DNA of 64,000 bases from Bacillus_P idriensis_A (GCF_050483325.1 NZ_JBCMYF010000008.1:186001-250000), one strand, 5' to 3'; positions 8,273 to 16,322 are shown, numbered from the stretch's first letter. Translations and numbers: made by a program. The notes: a model not told the origin generated them from the letters alone.

Positions 8273-8296
8273 ATTCAATCTCTAATGAAATCGAAG

Positions 8297-8331
8297 AACC
8301 ATCGGAAATTTGACGAGATGGTTTTTTATTT
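8297..8331 (+). terminator. yneI terminator
   Basis: AACCATC ... GATGGTT stem followed by TTTTTATTTTT. Confidence 0.65.
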
Positions 8332-8382
8332 TTCACTAAGTATATTATAATATAAGGAACTCCGTGAAAAGGATTGATCAAG

Positions 8383-8862
8383 TTGGTCATTTTCTCAACA
8401 ATTATTGCAGTTGTTATGGCATTAGGTGTCATGATGATACGCATGAGAGCTTCTAAAAAGCCTGCTAGTGCCAGAAAGATTATCTTGCCGCCTATCTTTA
8501 TGAGCACAGGTGCATTGATGTTTTTGCATCCTATGTTTCGTGTGACTCCGTTTGAATTTTTGGAAGCGATCACGCTTGGATGTATTTTCTCTATTTTTTT
8601 AATTAAAACATCAACATTTGAAGTGAAGGAAGACAAAATTTATTTAAAAAGATCTAAAGCTTTTGCGTTTATATTAATTGGTCTGCTGATTATTAGAATC
8701 GCATTGAAATTTTACTTAAGCAATACGATAGACGTTGGTGAACTGAGCGGTATGTTCTGGATTCTGGCATTTGGAATGATTGTGCCCTGGCGTATTGCCA
8801 TGTATCTTTCCTACCGGAAACTGGAAAATCAGCTCAACCCGCCAAATATTCATGCTACATGA
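8383..8862 (+). CDS. yneJ: YneJ (CcdC) membrane protein
   Basis: About 159 residues with four predicted membrane helices and short loops. It belongs to the CcdC/YneJ family found next to ccdA in bacilli; function unknown. The frame is open from TTG 8374, but that codon directly abuts the ribosome site AAAAGGA (8367-8373). TTG 8383 is spaced nine bases away and gives a normal N-terminus entering helix one, so I prefer it. A strong terminator follows. Confidence 0.85.
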   Translation: MVIFSTIIAVVMALGVMMIRMRASKKPASARKIILPPIFMSTGALMFLHPMFRVTPFEFLEAITLGCIFSIFLIKTSTFEVKEDKIYLKRSKAFAFILIGLLIIRIALKFYLSNTIDVGELSGMFWILAFGMIVPWRIAMYLSYRKLENQLNPPNIHAT

Positions 8863-8896
8863 AAAACCCGCCAGAGGATTCCGGCGGGTTTTTCAA
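8862..8896 (+). terminator. bidirectional terminator between yneJ and yneK
   Basis: AAAAACCCGCC ... GGCGGGTTTTT, an 11-base stem with a loop at 8873-8882, flanked by A and T runs so that it serves both convergent genes. Confidence 0.9.
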
Positions 8897-8919
8897 TTAA
8901 GAAGGATATGGTGTTTTTC

Positions 8920-9345
8920 TTAAAATAATGCTCTGTAAGGCGTATGGTCGATTTCTTTTTCTTTAAGCCTTTTTAACAGGAATTTATGATCTCGTTTAGG
9001 CGTGGCTGTAATGTATCCGCGAATGACCAGGTCCTGAGTGATTTGATCTGCGTTTTCCTTTAATGCTATTTCCCCGATTTTGCCTGCAATTTTAGCTCTT
9101 GCGATATCTCTGAATAATTCTGGCACTGGTTCAACAAGGTCTTCTAAAAGTTCTTTTTGCCTTGCATCCCACAGGTGCCTTGTTTGCTGTATATAGTAAT
9201 CTTCCCAATCAAGGTCTGATTTGCCATCCTCTTTAGGTAAACGTTTTAAAAATTTGCGGAACATAAAAAATCCGCCTATTCCGAGCATCCCTGCAAGGAA
9301 AACGACCCAAAAAAGGATAAACCATAGGAACCAGCCGTCTAACAT
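8920..9345 (-). CDS. yneK: YneK, DUF2621 membrane-anchored protein
   Basis: 141 residues: one N-terminal transmembrane helix (about 4-29), a basic stop-transfer region (FRKFLKRLPK), then a soluble helical domain with DWEDYYIQQTRHLWD and GKIGEIALKENA. This is the DUF2621 (YneK) family of spore formers; function unknown. It is convergent with yneJ and shares its terminator, as in B. subtilis. Confidence 0.88.
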   Translation of the reverse strand: MLDGWFLWFILFWVVFLAGMLGIGGFFMFRKFLKRLPKEDGKSDLDWEDYYIQQTRHLWDARQKELLEDLVEPVPELFRDIARAKIAGKIGEIALKENADQITQDLVIRGYITATPKRDHKFLLKRLKEKEIDHTPYRALF

Positions 9346-9416
9346 CTTTTAAACCCCCGATCCAGCCTGCAATCTGCCTTTATTATACACCACGAAAAAG
9401 GGGTTGAAAAGTTGTC

Positions 9417-9611
9417 TTAACCGGACTGAACCTGTTTTGAGAGCGCGAGCAGGGATTTTTTTATCGCATTGCGTTTATTTCGGTCCTTGCCTGATGAGAT
9501 ATGTCCGAGCAGCTCAGCATGTGCAATATAAAAAGAGCGCTTGTAAGACAGGTCAATACGAATAGTGCCGGAATTTGTGGGAAGGTACAGAATTTCATAC
9601 AGTAACGACAT
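9417..9611 (-). CDS. hypothetical protein, 64 residues
   Basis: Start ATG 9611 follows a very strong GGAGGAG ribosome site, which is the main support for this being a gene. The product is a small basic protein (MSLLYEILYLPTN at the start, KDRNKRNAIKKSLLAL near the end) with no motif I recognise. It lies just upstream of yneK on the same strand with 71 bases between, and could be co-transcribed with it. I cannot assign a function. Confidence 0.6.
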   Translation of the reverse strand: MSLLYEILYLPTNSGTIRIDLSYKRSFYIAHAELLGHISSGKDRNKRNAIKKSLLALSKQVQSG

Positions 9612-9743
9612 AAACGCTCCTCCTAACAGCAGTTTCTTATTTATTATATGATTAAAAACGACTATAAAAAAGAATTATTTTCCTTATTATTGTAAAAATT
9701 TGATGAAATCATTTTATATATTTAGTTCTAATTACCTATAAAA

Positions 9744-9771
9744 AGAAACTTCCTGATCTCAGGAAGTTTCA
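9744..9771 (-). terminator. terminator of the DUF2639 gene, overlapping its stop codon
   Basis: GAAACTTCCT-gagatc-AGGAAGTTTC on the minus strand followed by TTTTT. The stop codon and last codons of the gene form the upstream arm. Confidence 0.8.
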
Positions 9772-9917
9772 TCCGTTTCTTGAGTGAACTGAAAATAGAG
9801 GTTGCGGAGAACGAAGGTTTTGTATAATTTCAATTTTCGTCTTTCAACAGGGTGTTTGGTGATCCCCATTTCTCTCAATTTCTTAACATACCATCCTTTC
9901 GATCCGTAATAAGCCAT
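9759..9917 (-). CDS. DUF2639 (YflJ-like) small protein
   Basis: 52 residues read from ATG 9917 with an AAGGGG ribosome site. The sequence MAYYGSKGWYVKKLREMGI followed by TKHPVERRKL resembles the small DUF2639 family of Bacillus (YflJ of B. subtilis); the assignment is from memory of the family pattern. Basic and probably cytoplasmic, function unknown. The ORF is short but codon choice, ribosome site and terminator are all consistent with a real gene. Confidence 0.7.
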   Translation of the reverse strand: MAYYGSKGWYVKKLREMGITKHPVERRKLKLYKTFVLRNLYFQFTQETDETS

Positions 9918-10044
9918 AAGAAAACCCCTTTTTGTTTAGTTAGAAGAAAATATGATAAAAAGGGGTCTTTCAGAACTAGGACTGTTCATTAAAAAGAAAC
10001 TTTCAAGCCTCCCTGACATATATTGCTCTATAGGAGGCTAAGAC

Positions 10045-10197
10045 ATGGAGAAGTATTATTGTACAAATTGTATGCTGCTCTTAAATGACAATCAACAATG
10101 CACCCGCTGCGGGCATAAAGAGATCAAAAAAATTGAAATAAATGTTCAAACCCATATACCGAAAAAATTTGGATCAAAAAAGAAATCGGACTCTTAA
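10045..10197 (+). CDS. small zinc-ribbon protein, 50 residues
   Basis: ATG 10045 follows TAGGAGG. The 50-residue product has two CxxC knuckles (YYCTNCM at 5-10 and CTRCG at 19-23), which should bind one Zn2+, then a Lys-rich tail. It is too short for a standard ORF threshold but is well formed. Its 3' end overlaps the 3' end of the opposite-strand GerPF-like gene by 24 bases. No specific function can be assigned. Confidence 0.6.
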   Translation: MEKYYCTNCMLLLNDNQQCTRCGHKEIKKIEINVQTHIPKKFGSKKKSDS

Positions 10198-10353
10198 CGG
10201 CGGCATCTTTTCTGGTGCCGTTTCGCTCGTTTCCTGCTCTGAATCCTGAACGGTCTCGCTTGTTTCATTAGTACCTGTATGAATGGAATTTCCGAAATTC
10301 ACCGTTCCGCCTGTAATTTGATGAATGACGAGACTTTTAATGTATACACCCAA
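10174..10353 (-). CDS. GerPF/GerPA-like spore germination protein
   Basis: About 59 residues. The N-terminal half (VIHQITGGTVNFGNS) is the hallmark of the small hydrophobic GerPA/GerPF proteins that help germinants through the spore coat. The second half is Thr/Glu-rich (TNETSETVQDSEQETSET). The frame continues far upstream, but the ribosome site AAAAGGAG at about 10364-10371 puts the start at TTG 10353; GTG 10362 is only one base from that site. It lies downstream of cotM on the same strand, in line with late sporulation expression. Confidence 0.6.
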   Translation of the reverse strand: MGVYIKSLVIHQITGGTVNFGNSIHTGTNETSETVQDSEQETSETAPEKMPPLRVRFLF

Positions 10354-10471
10354 ACCCTTCACGCTCCTTTTCAATACTAATATGCAAATTGAAAAGGACT
10401 TGTCTAAACCATAACCTAGACAAGATGGAAATATGGATTTTCTTCTATCTCTATATGATTTATACAAAACA

Positions 10472-10498
10472 AAAAGCAAGACAATATCTTGCTTTAAT
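10472..10498 (-). terminator. cotM terminator
   Basis: On the minus strand AAAGCAAGA-tatt-TCTTGCTTT followed by TTGTTTTG. The cotM stop codon lies within the upstream arm. Confidence 0.65.
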
Positions 10499-10898
10499 TT
10501 GTAAATTGGACAGGGATGTGACACCCGGAACGGGTACAGCTGCCTTCTTTACATATTTTCACTTCCAGAATGTCATTTGAAAAAAAGGCTTCTATCATTT
10601 TTTTCTCAAGTGAAAAAGGAAGAAGAATGGATCTTTCCAGGTGATCTTTGTCATCATTTGCAGATAGAGAAGGATAGGCAGAGATAATTAGCGCTTCTTG
10701 ATTGGTTATTATTTTTATATCTTCTGGATTAACATTTGTGAATTCTGCTTCTACAATGTATTCATCACTTGTTTCAAATAAATCGACACGGAAAGAATGG
10801 TAATCAAGCAGAGCTGAGAATGGATCTGTGAAAAATTGATTCATCCAGTCTTCAATACAGCTTAGATCAGATGGCTTAGAACGCTTTTTTTTATCCAT
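10494..10898 (-). CDS. cotM: CotM, Hsp20-like outer spore coat protein
   Basis: 134 residues of the alpha-crystallin/small heat-shock fold. The central region carries the beta-strand pattern EYIVEAEFTNVNPEDIKI and RSILLPFSL. CotM is an Hsp20-related protein of the B. subtilis outer spore coat, made late under SigK. The start is ATG 10898 behind GGAGGT; the upstream ATG at 10922 would place the ribosome site inside the gene. The position between yneK and sspP matches B. subtilis. The C-terminal cysteines (KEGSCTRSGC) could cross-link in the coat (inference). Confidence 0.85.
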   Translation of the reverse strand: MDKKKRSKPSDLSCIEDWMNQFFTDPFSALLDYHSFRVDLFETSDEYIVEAEFTNVNPEDIKIITNQEALIISAYPSLSANDDKDHLERSILLPFSLEKKMIEAFFSNDILEVKICKEGSCTRSGCHIPVQFTN

Positions 10899-11113
10899 CT
10901 CATATTGACCTCCAAAAACCATACTACTTAAATCTTATTCAGTTCATAAACAATGCGTGAATGGAAGTAAAACAAATATAGAAGAGTTGAAATAGTGAAA
11001 GGGTTTACAATTATGAACAGAAGAGTTTTCAAACGCAATTTTGAAATGGGAGGGGGCTATATAAACCATTTTATTATTAATGAAGATCGTTCATGCTTGG
11101 GCATAAGAAATAA

Positions 11114-11150
11114 AATTAATGAACGGGTGCCTTTTGCAGAGCCGTTCATT
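11114..11150 (-). terminator. sspP terminator
   Basis: On the minus strand AATGAACGG ... CCGTTCATT, a nine-base perfect stem followed by AATTTTATT, just after the sspP stop. Confidence 0.75.
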
Positions 11151-11159
11151 TTGCTTTAT

Positions 11160-11306
11160 TTACATATCGTGATGAGAATTGTGTTTTTGGCGGGTATGGT
11201 TGCGGTTCTTCACTTTTTTAGATCCGCTTAAAGGTTCAGGCTGACCTGGATTATCGCCTTTAGGTGCATTTTTGTGCATATCTTTGCTGTCATTTTTATT
11301 GGTCAT
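11160..11306 (-). CDS. sspP: SspP (CotL), small acid-soluble spore protein P
   Basis: 48 residues translated by eye from ATG 11306 with an AAAGGATGGTG ribosome site. The sequence (MTNKNDSKDMHKNAPKGDNP at the start, NRNHTRQKHNSHHDM at the end) is nearly identical to B. subtilis SspP as I recall it. It is a minor, hydrophilic, forespore-specific SASP with no known enzymatic role. It lies upstream of cotM on the same strand. Confidence 0.95.
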   Translation of the reverse strand: MTNKNDSKDMHKNAPKGDNPGQPEPLSGSKKVKNRNHTRQKHNSHHDM

Positions 11307-11436
11307 GTTTTTTCACCATCCTTTCTAAATAGGATGAAACTTTTAAGGTGCAAACATACAAGCTAAAGCCTGCATAATATGACCATTTATGATCAACAAT
11401 AAGCTACATATCAGCAAGACTACAGGAGGGAATAAT

Positions 11437-11700
11437 ATGCCTTATCATAAGAATAAACAGCAGGCTTTTCAGGCTGCTCAGCAAGGAACAGCCCAGGCGG
11501 AAAATATGTATCAGCAGCTATCAGCTGACAGTTCCGACTATGGCATTCAGCTCAGTCACTTAAAAGAAGAAGTGAATGAAGCATATGAACAAATTAACAA
11601 TGCCCTTGAAGTGGCCTCAGAAACACAGCGTGCAACATTAGAGCAATACAGGAAAGATCTCTCAAGAATCGTTGCAGAAGTGAATATTGAGGATCAATAA
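11437..11700 (+). CDS. hypothetical helical protein, 87 residues
   Basis: ATG 11437 follows GGAGGGA; the frame is open back to 11389 but without a ribosome site. The 87-residue product is Gln/Ala/Glu-rich and almost wholly predicted helix (QQAFQAAQQGTAQAENMY, then a heptad-like stretch from HLKEEVNEAYEQ to LSRIVAEVN), so probably a coiled coil. The layout resembles small DUF2524/YtzC-type proteins but I am not sure of that. It sits between two SASP genes on the other strand, so expression in sporulation is possible but not shown. Confidence 0.65.
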   Translation: MPYHKNKQQAFQAAQQGTAQAENMYQQLSADSSDYGIQLSHLKEEVNEAYEQINNALEVASETQRATLEQYRKDLSRIVAEVNIEDQ

Positions 11701-11701
11701 G

Positions 11702-11734
11702 GCAAAAAACGACGGATTTCCCGTCGTTTTTTGC
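11702..11734 (+). terminator. bidirectional terminator
   Basis: GCAAAAAACGACGG-atttc-CCGTCGTTTTTTGC, 14-base stem with A and T runs, between the helical protein gene and convergent sspO. Confidence 0.9.
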
Positions 11735-11742
11735 TTGTTTTC

Positions 11743-11892
11743 TTACTGATTTTTTTTGCGCTTTTTATTATTCTGTTTCTGGGCGGCAGTTAGAGGCTCA
11801 TTTGAAAATTCCTCATTATATCCTGTCCCTTTTCCTTGAGCAGAAGCAGCATTCATTCCTTCTATGACATGGTTTGCTTTGCGTTTTGCCAT
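11743..11892 (-). CDS. sspO: SspO (CotK), small acid-soluble spore protein O
   Basis: 49 residues from ATG 11892 behind GGGGGTGA. The start MAKRKANHVIEGMNAASAQG and the basic end NNKKRKKNQ match the SspO family. Minor forespore SASP. In B. subtilis sspO and sspP are transcribed together under SigG; here a 3' helical-protein gene on the opposite strand separates them. Confidence 0.92.
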   Translation of the reverse strand: MAKRKANHVIEGMNAASAQGKGTGYNEEFSNEPLTAAQKQNNKKRKKNQ

Positions 11893-11989
11893 TGTCTTTC
11901 ACCCCCATGGATATAGTGTTTGTTTCTTAAAGAAAATGATGTGCACGTTTACAATTCTATATATTAAAAAAGTACTGAAGTTTACAACT

Positions 11990-12056
11990 ATAAGAACTAC
12001 TTATGTAGTTTGATAACAGCATTGTTATTTACTTATGTTAAAACATGTATTAAGAT
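11990..12056 (+). promoter_or_regulatory. citB control region: CcpC-type dyads and promoter
   Basis: ATAA-N7-TTAT at 11990-12004 is an exact match to the CcpC dyad described for citrate-cycle genes of Bacillus. A near-copy ATAA-N8-TTAT follows at 12013-12028. A possible promoter is TTTACT (12028-12033) and TAAGAT (12051-12056), 17 bases apart, so the second dyad would overlap the -35. Confidence 0.55.
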
Positions 12057-12134
12057 GAAATTGTGCGAATAATTTGGTGGGAGAGACCGAGGTTTCGACA
12101 CACGTCGATTTTGATTTAAAAGGGGAGAAAACAT

Positions 12135-14861
12135 ATGACGAAACAACAGCAATTATCACATCACGATGTTTTCCAAGCGCGTAAAAGTTTTACAGTAGGC
12201 GGAAAAACATACAACTATTACTCATTAAAAGCATTAGAAGATGCAGGAGTCGGCAATATTTCAAAATTGCCATACTCCATTAAGGTTCTGCTTGAGTCTG
12301 TATTAAGACAAGTAGACGGAAGAGTCATTACAAAAGAGCATGTTGAAAATTTAGCAAAATGGGGAACGGCAGAGCAAAAAGAGCTTGATGTGCCATTTAA
12401 GCCATCACGTGTTATTCTTCAGGATTTTACAGGTGTACCGGCAGTAGTAGACCTTGCTTCACTTCGTAAGGCAATGGCTGATATCGGCGGCAACCCTGAC
12501 GTTATTAACCCTGAAATTACAGTGGACTTAGTAATCGACCATTCTGTACAGGTTGATAAAGCGGGAACAATGGACTCCCTGCAATTTAATATGGAACTTG
12601 AATTTGAACGCAACGCTGAGCGCTATAAATTTTTGAGCTGGGCAAAGAAAGCGTTTAATAACTACCGCGCTGTACCACCTGCAACTGGAATCGTTCACCA
12701 AGTAAACCTTGAATACCTGGCAAACGTTGTGCATGCAGTGGAAGGTGCAGACGGCACATTTGAAACATATCCAGATTCACTTGTAGGAACAGATTCACAT
12801 ACAACAATGATCAACGGCATCGGCGTTTTAGGATGGGGTGTCGGCGGCATTGAAGCTGAAGCTGGAATGCTTGGACAGCCATCATATTTCCCTGTACCTG
12901 AAGTAATTGGAGTAAAATTGACTGGCCAAATGCCAAATGGCACTACGGCAACAGATCTTGCACTTAAAGTAACACAAGTTCTTCGTCAAAAAGGCGTTGT
13001 AGGCAAGTTTGTTGAATTCTTCGGACCTGGTGTACCTCAACTTCCGCTTGCAGACCGTGCAACAATTGCCAACATGGCACCTGAATACGGCGCAACTTGC
13101 GGTTTCTTCCCAGTAGATGATGAATCACTTGAATATATGAAGTTAACTGGACGTGACAAAGAGCTTGTAGATGTTGTTGAAGCATACTGCAAAGAAAACG
13201 AATTGTTCTTCTCACCAGATGTAGAGCCAGTCTACACATCTGTTGTTGAAATTGATCTTTCTGAAATTGAAGCAAATCTTTCAGGTCCTAAGCGTCCTCA
13301 AGATTTAATTCCTCTGTCAGCTATGCAGAAATCGTTCCAGACAGCTCTTGCTGCTCCAGCAGGCAATCAGGGCTTCGGTTTAGAAGCAGCTGAAGCGAGT
13401 AAAGAAATCAGCGTAACGCTTGCAAACGGAGAAGAAACAAAAATGAAAACTGGAGCAATTGCTATTGCTGCGATTACAAGCTGCACAAACACATCTAACC
13501 CGTATGTACTGGTTGGAGCTGGTTTAGTAGCTAAAAAAGCAATTGAAAAAGGCATGAAGGTTCCTGCTTATGTGAAAACGTCTTTAGCTCCAGGCTCCAA
13601 AGTTGTAACAGGCTACCTTGAGAACTCTGGGTTGCTTCCATATATGAACCAATTGGGCTTCAATGTTGTCGGCTATGGCTGTACAACTTGCATCGGGAAC
13701 TCTGGTCCGCTTGCAGAAGAGATTGAAAAAGCTGTTGCTGAAAATGACTTGCTTGTGACTTCCGTTCTTTCAGGAAACCGTAACTTTGAAGGAAGAATTC
13801 ACCCTCTTGTAAAAGGAAACTATTTGGCTTCACCTCCGTTAGTTGTGGCATATGCTCTAGCTGGAACAGTGAATATTGATCTTAAAAATGATTCATTGGG
13901 TAAAGACAAGGATGGCAATGATGTTTTCTTTAACGATATCTGGCCTTCTATGGACGAAATCAATGAGATCGTAAAACAAACGGTAACACCGGAGCTCTTC
14001 CGTCAGGAATATGGCAGAGTTTTTGATGATAACGAGCGCTGGAATGCGATTCAGACGACAGATGAGGCATTGTATCAGTGGGATCAGGATTCCACTTACA
14101 TTCAAAATCCTCCTTTCTTTGAAAACTTAAATCCAGAGCCGGGTCTAGTTGAGCCGCTTACGAACTTGCGAGTAGTTGCAAAATTCGGAGACTCTGTTAC
14201 AACTGATCATATCTCGCCAGCCGGTTCGATCGGGAAAGATACGCCTGCAGGCCGTTACCTTCAGGAAAAAGGCGTCAGCCCGAGAGAATTTAACTCATAT
14301 GGTTCCCGCCGCGGAAACCATGAAGTGATGATGCGCGGAACATTTGCAAATATCCGCATCAAAAACCAAGTAGCACCTGGAACAGAGGGCGGCTACACAA
14401 CTTACTGGCCAACAGGCGAAGTAACTTCTATCTATGACGCTTGCATGAAGTACAAACAAGACGGAACAGGACTTGTCGTTCTTGCCGGCAAAGATTATGG
14501 CATGGGAAGCTCACGTGACTGGGCAGCAAAAGGCACAAACCTTCTTGGCATTAAAACAGTCATTGCTGAAAGCTTTGAGCGTATTCACAGAAGCAACCTT
14601 GTTTTCATGGGTGTTCTGCCGCTTCAGTTCAAGCAGGGTGAAAGTGCTGAAGTGCTTGGCTTAACGGGTAAAGAAACAATCGAAGTTCTGATTGATGAGA
14701 CAGTTAAACCGCGCGATCATGTTCAAGTAAGAGCAACTGATGAAGAAGGCAACGTAAAAGAATTTGAAGTGCTTGTCCGTTTTGACAGTGATGTTGAAGT
14801 TGACTACTACCGTCACGGCGGCATTCTTCAAATGGTGCTGCGTGAAAAAATTAAGGGCTAA
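12135..14861 (+). CDS. citB: Aconitate hydratase
   Basis: 908 residues, the AcnA/IRP1 class. It converts citrate to isocitrate in the TCA cycle with a 4Fe-4S cluster. The cluster cysteines are in the ITSCTNTSNP region (about residue 450) and GCTTCIGNSGP (about 517-520). The swivel domain carries GSSRDWAAKG (about 790). In Bacillus the apo-form also binds RNA and moonlights as a regulator. A ribosome site AAAAGGGGAG precedes ATG 12135. The upstream region carries CcpC-type dyads. Gene order sspO-citB-yneN matches B. subtilis. Confidence 0.98.
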   Translation: MTKQQQLSHHDVFQARKSFTVGGKTYNYYSLKALEDAGVGNISKLPYSIKVLLESVLRQVDGRVITKEHVENLAKWGTAEQKELDVPFKPSRVILQDFTGVPAVVDLASLRKAMADIGGNPDVINPEITVDLVIDHSVQVDKAGTMDSLQFNMELEFERNAERYKFLSWAKKAFNNYRAVPPATGIVHQVNLEYLANVVHAVEGADGTFETYPDSLVGTDSHTTMINGIGVLGWGVGGIEAEAGMLGQPSYFPVPEVIGVKLTGQMPNGTTATDLALKVTQVLRQKGVVGKFVEFFGPGVPQLPLADRATIANMAPEYGATCGFFPVDDESLEYMKLTGRDKELVDVVEAYCKENELFFSPDVEPVYTSVVEIDLSEIEANLSGPKRPQDLIPLSAMQKSFQTALAAPAGNQGFGLEAAEASKEISVTLANGEETKMKTGAIAIAAITSCTNTSNPYVLVGAGLVAKKAIEKGMKVPAYVKTSLAPGSKVVTGYLENSGLLPYMNQLGFNVVGYGCTTCIGNSGPLAEEIEKAVAENDLLVTSVLSGNRNFEGRIHPLVKGNYLASPPLVVAYALAGTVNIDLKNDSLGKDKDGNDVFFNDIWPSMDEINEIVKQTVTPELFRQEYGRVFDDNERWNAIQTTDEALYQWDQDSTYIQNPPFFENLNPEPGLVEPLTNLRVVAKFGDSVTTDHISPAGSIGKDTPAGRYLQEKGVSPREFNSYGSRRGNHEVMMRGTFANIRIKNQVAPGTEGGYTTYWPTGEVTSIYDACMKYKQDGTGLVVLAGKDYGMGSSRDWAAKGTNLLGIKTVIAESFERIHRSNLVFMGVLPLQFKQGESAEVLGLTGKETIEVLIDETVKPRDHVQVRATDEEGNVKEFEVLVRFDSDVEVDYYRHGGILQMVLREKIKG

Positions 14862-14867
14862 ATGATG

Positions 14868-14897
14868 AAAAGGACGGAGTTTCCGTCCTTTTTTTTC
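14868..14897 (+). terminator. citB terminator
   Basis: AAAAGGACGG-agttt-CCGTCCTTTT, then TTTTT. Confidence 0.9.
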
Positions 14898-15019
14898 GTT
14901 GTTTTATTGTCCTTTTTAAAAAGAGATGATTTAATAAAATAGAACGTATTCAGGTGGTTGTCCTACTGCCATCAAATATACATATAATTGAGTTATAAGG
15001 GATATGCAGCAAGGGGGAA

Positions 15020-15532
15020 ATGAAATTGAAACGAATACTCGCCATTTGTCTGCTTGTATTTTTAGCGGGCTATGCAGTCTGGTTTGCAATCTTGCCTAAA
15101 GAACCTAAAGAGGGGCTTGAGATTGGAAATAAGCCGCCCCAATTCGAACTTGAAATGTTAGGTGGAGAAAATGTTCAATTAGATGACTTAAAAGGCAAAA
15201 AAGTGATGGTGAATTTCTGGGCTACTTGGTGTCCGCCGTGCGAAGCGGAAATGCCTGAAATGCAAAAGCTGCAGAATGAATATCCGGATGATTTAGTTGT
15301 GCTTGCTGTAAACATGACAAATGCTGAAAAAAGCAGAGAAGATGTTGAGTCTTTTATCTCAAAACGAAACCTTACCTTTCCTGTAGCCTTGGATAAGGAC
15401 GGAAGAGTAAGTGTTCAATATGAAGTTTATTCCTACCCCACAACTTATTTTCTTGATGAAGAAGGAAACATTATGAATATTTCCCGCGGCGCAATGACAA
15501 AGGAAACAATGGAAAAGATGCTGGAAATGTAA
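15020..15532 (+). CDS. yneN: YneN, membrane-anchored thioredoxin-like protein
   Basis: 170 residues: an N-terminal signal anchor (about 5-25), then a TlpA/ResA-type thioredoxin fold with active site WCPPC at 70-74 and the cis-Pro segment SYPTTYFLD. It faces outside the membrane and would reduce or oxidise exported thiols. ResA and StoA relatives receive electrons from CcdA, encoded 7 kb upstream, so CcdA is the likely partner (inference). AAGGGGG ribosome site. Gene order after citB matches B. subtilis. Confidence 0.92.
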   Translation: MKLKRILAICLLVFLAGYAVWFAILPKEPKEGLEIGNKPPQFELEMLGGENVQLDDLKGKKVMVNFWATWCPPCEAEMPEMQKLQNEYPDDLVVLAVNMTNAEKSREDVESFISKRNLTFPVALDKDGRVSVQYEVYSYPTTYFLDEEGNIMNISRGAMTKETMEKMLEM

Positions 15533-15541
15533 CTGTAAGAG

Positions 15542-15577
15542 AGACTGTTCCTATTAATGTGAACAGTCTTTTTTTGT
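15542..15577 (+). terminator. yneN terminator
   Basis: AGACTGTTC ... GAACAGTCT stem, loop at 15551-15560, followed by TTTTTTT. Confidence 0.85.
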
Positions 15578-15649
15578 TTTTTCTAAAAACTTGTACTATT
15601 TTTCTTGATTATGGCAAAACTGAATATATTATGTATGGAGGTGTCCAGC

Positions 15650-15781
15650 TTGAGAAAAATTAAAAAAATGACATTTGAGGAATTGGTTCTTGAAAATAAG
15701 AAGGAACTGCTGAAGGACCAGGAAGCTTTAAACCGGCTTGAGGAGAGAGTAGAGCAGAGGCTGCTGGATAAGCTCAGCTAA
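15650..15781 (+). CDS. FbpB-family small basic protein
   Basis: 43 residues from TTG 15650, six bases after GGAGGTG, too short for a normal ORF list. The segment KMTFEELVLENKKELLKD followed by a charged helix matches the FbpB (Fur-regulated basic protein) family. In B. subtilis FbpB assists the FsrA small RNA in sparing iron. I see no convincing Fur box upstream, so iron control is not supported here. It precedes sspN by 68 bases. Confidence 0.6.
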   Translation: MRKIKKMTFEELVLENKKELLKDQEALNRLEERVEQRLLDKLS

Positions 15782-15849
15782 ATCCCCAACACTTGGCTGT
15801 CATGTTTGCCGCTCAACTGGTGAAGATAGTAGTGAGGAGGCGAAAGCTC

Positions 15850-15993
15850 ATGACAAATTCAAATGACAAACAAAGCCATTTCACACCAAACCATATTGGA
15901 ACGAAATCAAGAGGTTTTGGCGGAAATAAAGGGAAAAAAATGCAAAATAAATCACATGAACATGCACAGGTAATGCAAACAAAAGGTGAGTAA
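15850..15993 (+). CDS. sspN: SspN, small acid-soluble spore protein N
   Basis: 47 residues from ATG 15850 behind GAGGAGG. The pattern FTPNHIGTKSRGFGGNKGKK and the end QVMQTKGE match B. subtilis SspN. Minor forespore SASP transcribed with tlp in B. subtilis. The longer in-frame extension upstream to 15793 has no ribosome site and is not SASP-like. Confidence 0.93.
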   Translation: MTNSNDKQSHFTPNHIGTKSRGFGGNKGKKMQNKSHEHAQVMQTKGE

Positions 15994-16089
15994 TGCTAGA
16001 ACGAAGTTTCCATAAAATTATTATGTAAACTTACCATATTGTTTGCATTTCTTCTGATTTTAATCAAATTTAAAAAAGGATGTGTTCAC

Positions 16090-16320
16090 ATGGGTTATAA
16101 AGCAAATCCAGACGATCGTTCAGATAATGTTGAAAAGCTGCAGGATATGGTTCAAAACACAATCGAAAATATTGAAAAAGCACAAGAGACGGCAGAGTTT
16201 TCAAGCGGCGAAGAAAGAGCTCGCATTGAAGCTAAAAATCAGCGCCGTGAAGAGAGTCTTGAAGGATTCCGTTCTGAAATCAGGGATGAGTCTTCTGCAC
16301 GCGAAAATGGCTATAAATAA
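16090..16320 (+). CDS. tlp: Tlp, small acid-soluble spore protein (thioredoxin-like protein)
   Basis: 76 residues from ATG 16090 behind AAAAGGATGTG, beginning MGYKANPDDRSDNVEKLQ, the standard Tlp start, and ending in a charged helix (RREESLEGFRSEIRDES). Named for weak similarity to thioredoxin but lacks a CxxC. Forespore-expressed, in the sspN-tlp operon. The in-frame extension to 16039 is hydrophobic and unrelated to the family. Confidence 0.93.
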   Translation: MGYKANPDDRSDNVEKLQDMVQNTIENIEKAQETAEFSSGEERARIEAKNQRREESLEGFRSEIRDESSARENGYK

Positions 16321-16322
16321 CA

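Noticed and set aside
10995..11231. Plus-strand ORF of 78 codons between cotM and sspP
   Set aside because: Its 3' half is the antisense of sspP and of the sspP terminator, and the start has only a weak ribosome site.
12419..14105. Several minus-strand ORFs opposite aconitase, and similar ones opposite tkt, parE and parC
   Set aside because: They are shadows of long, clearly coding plus-strand genes, with no ribosome sites or recognisable domains.
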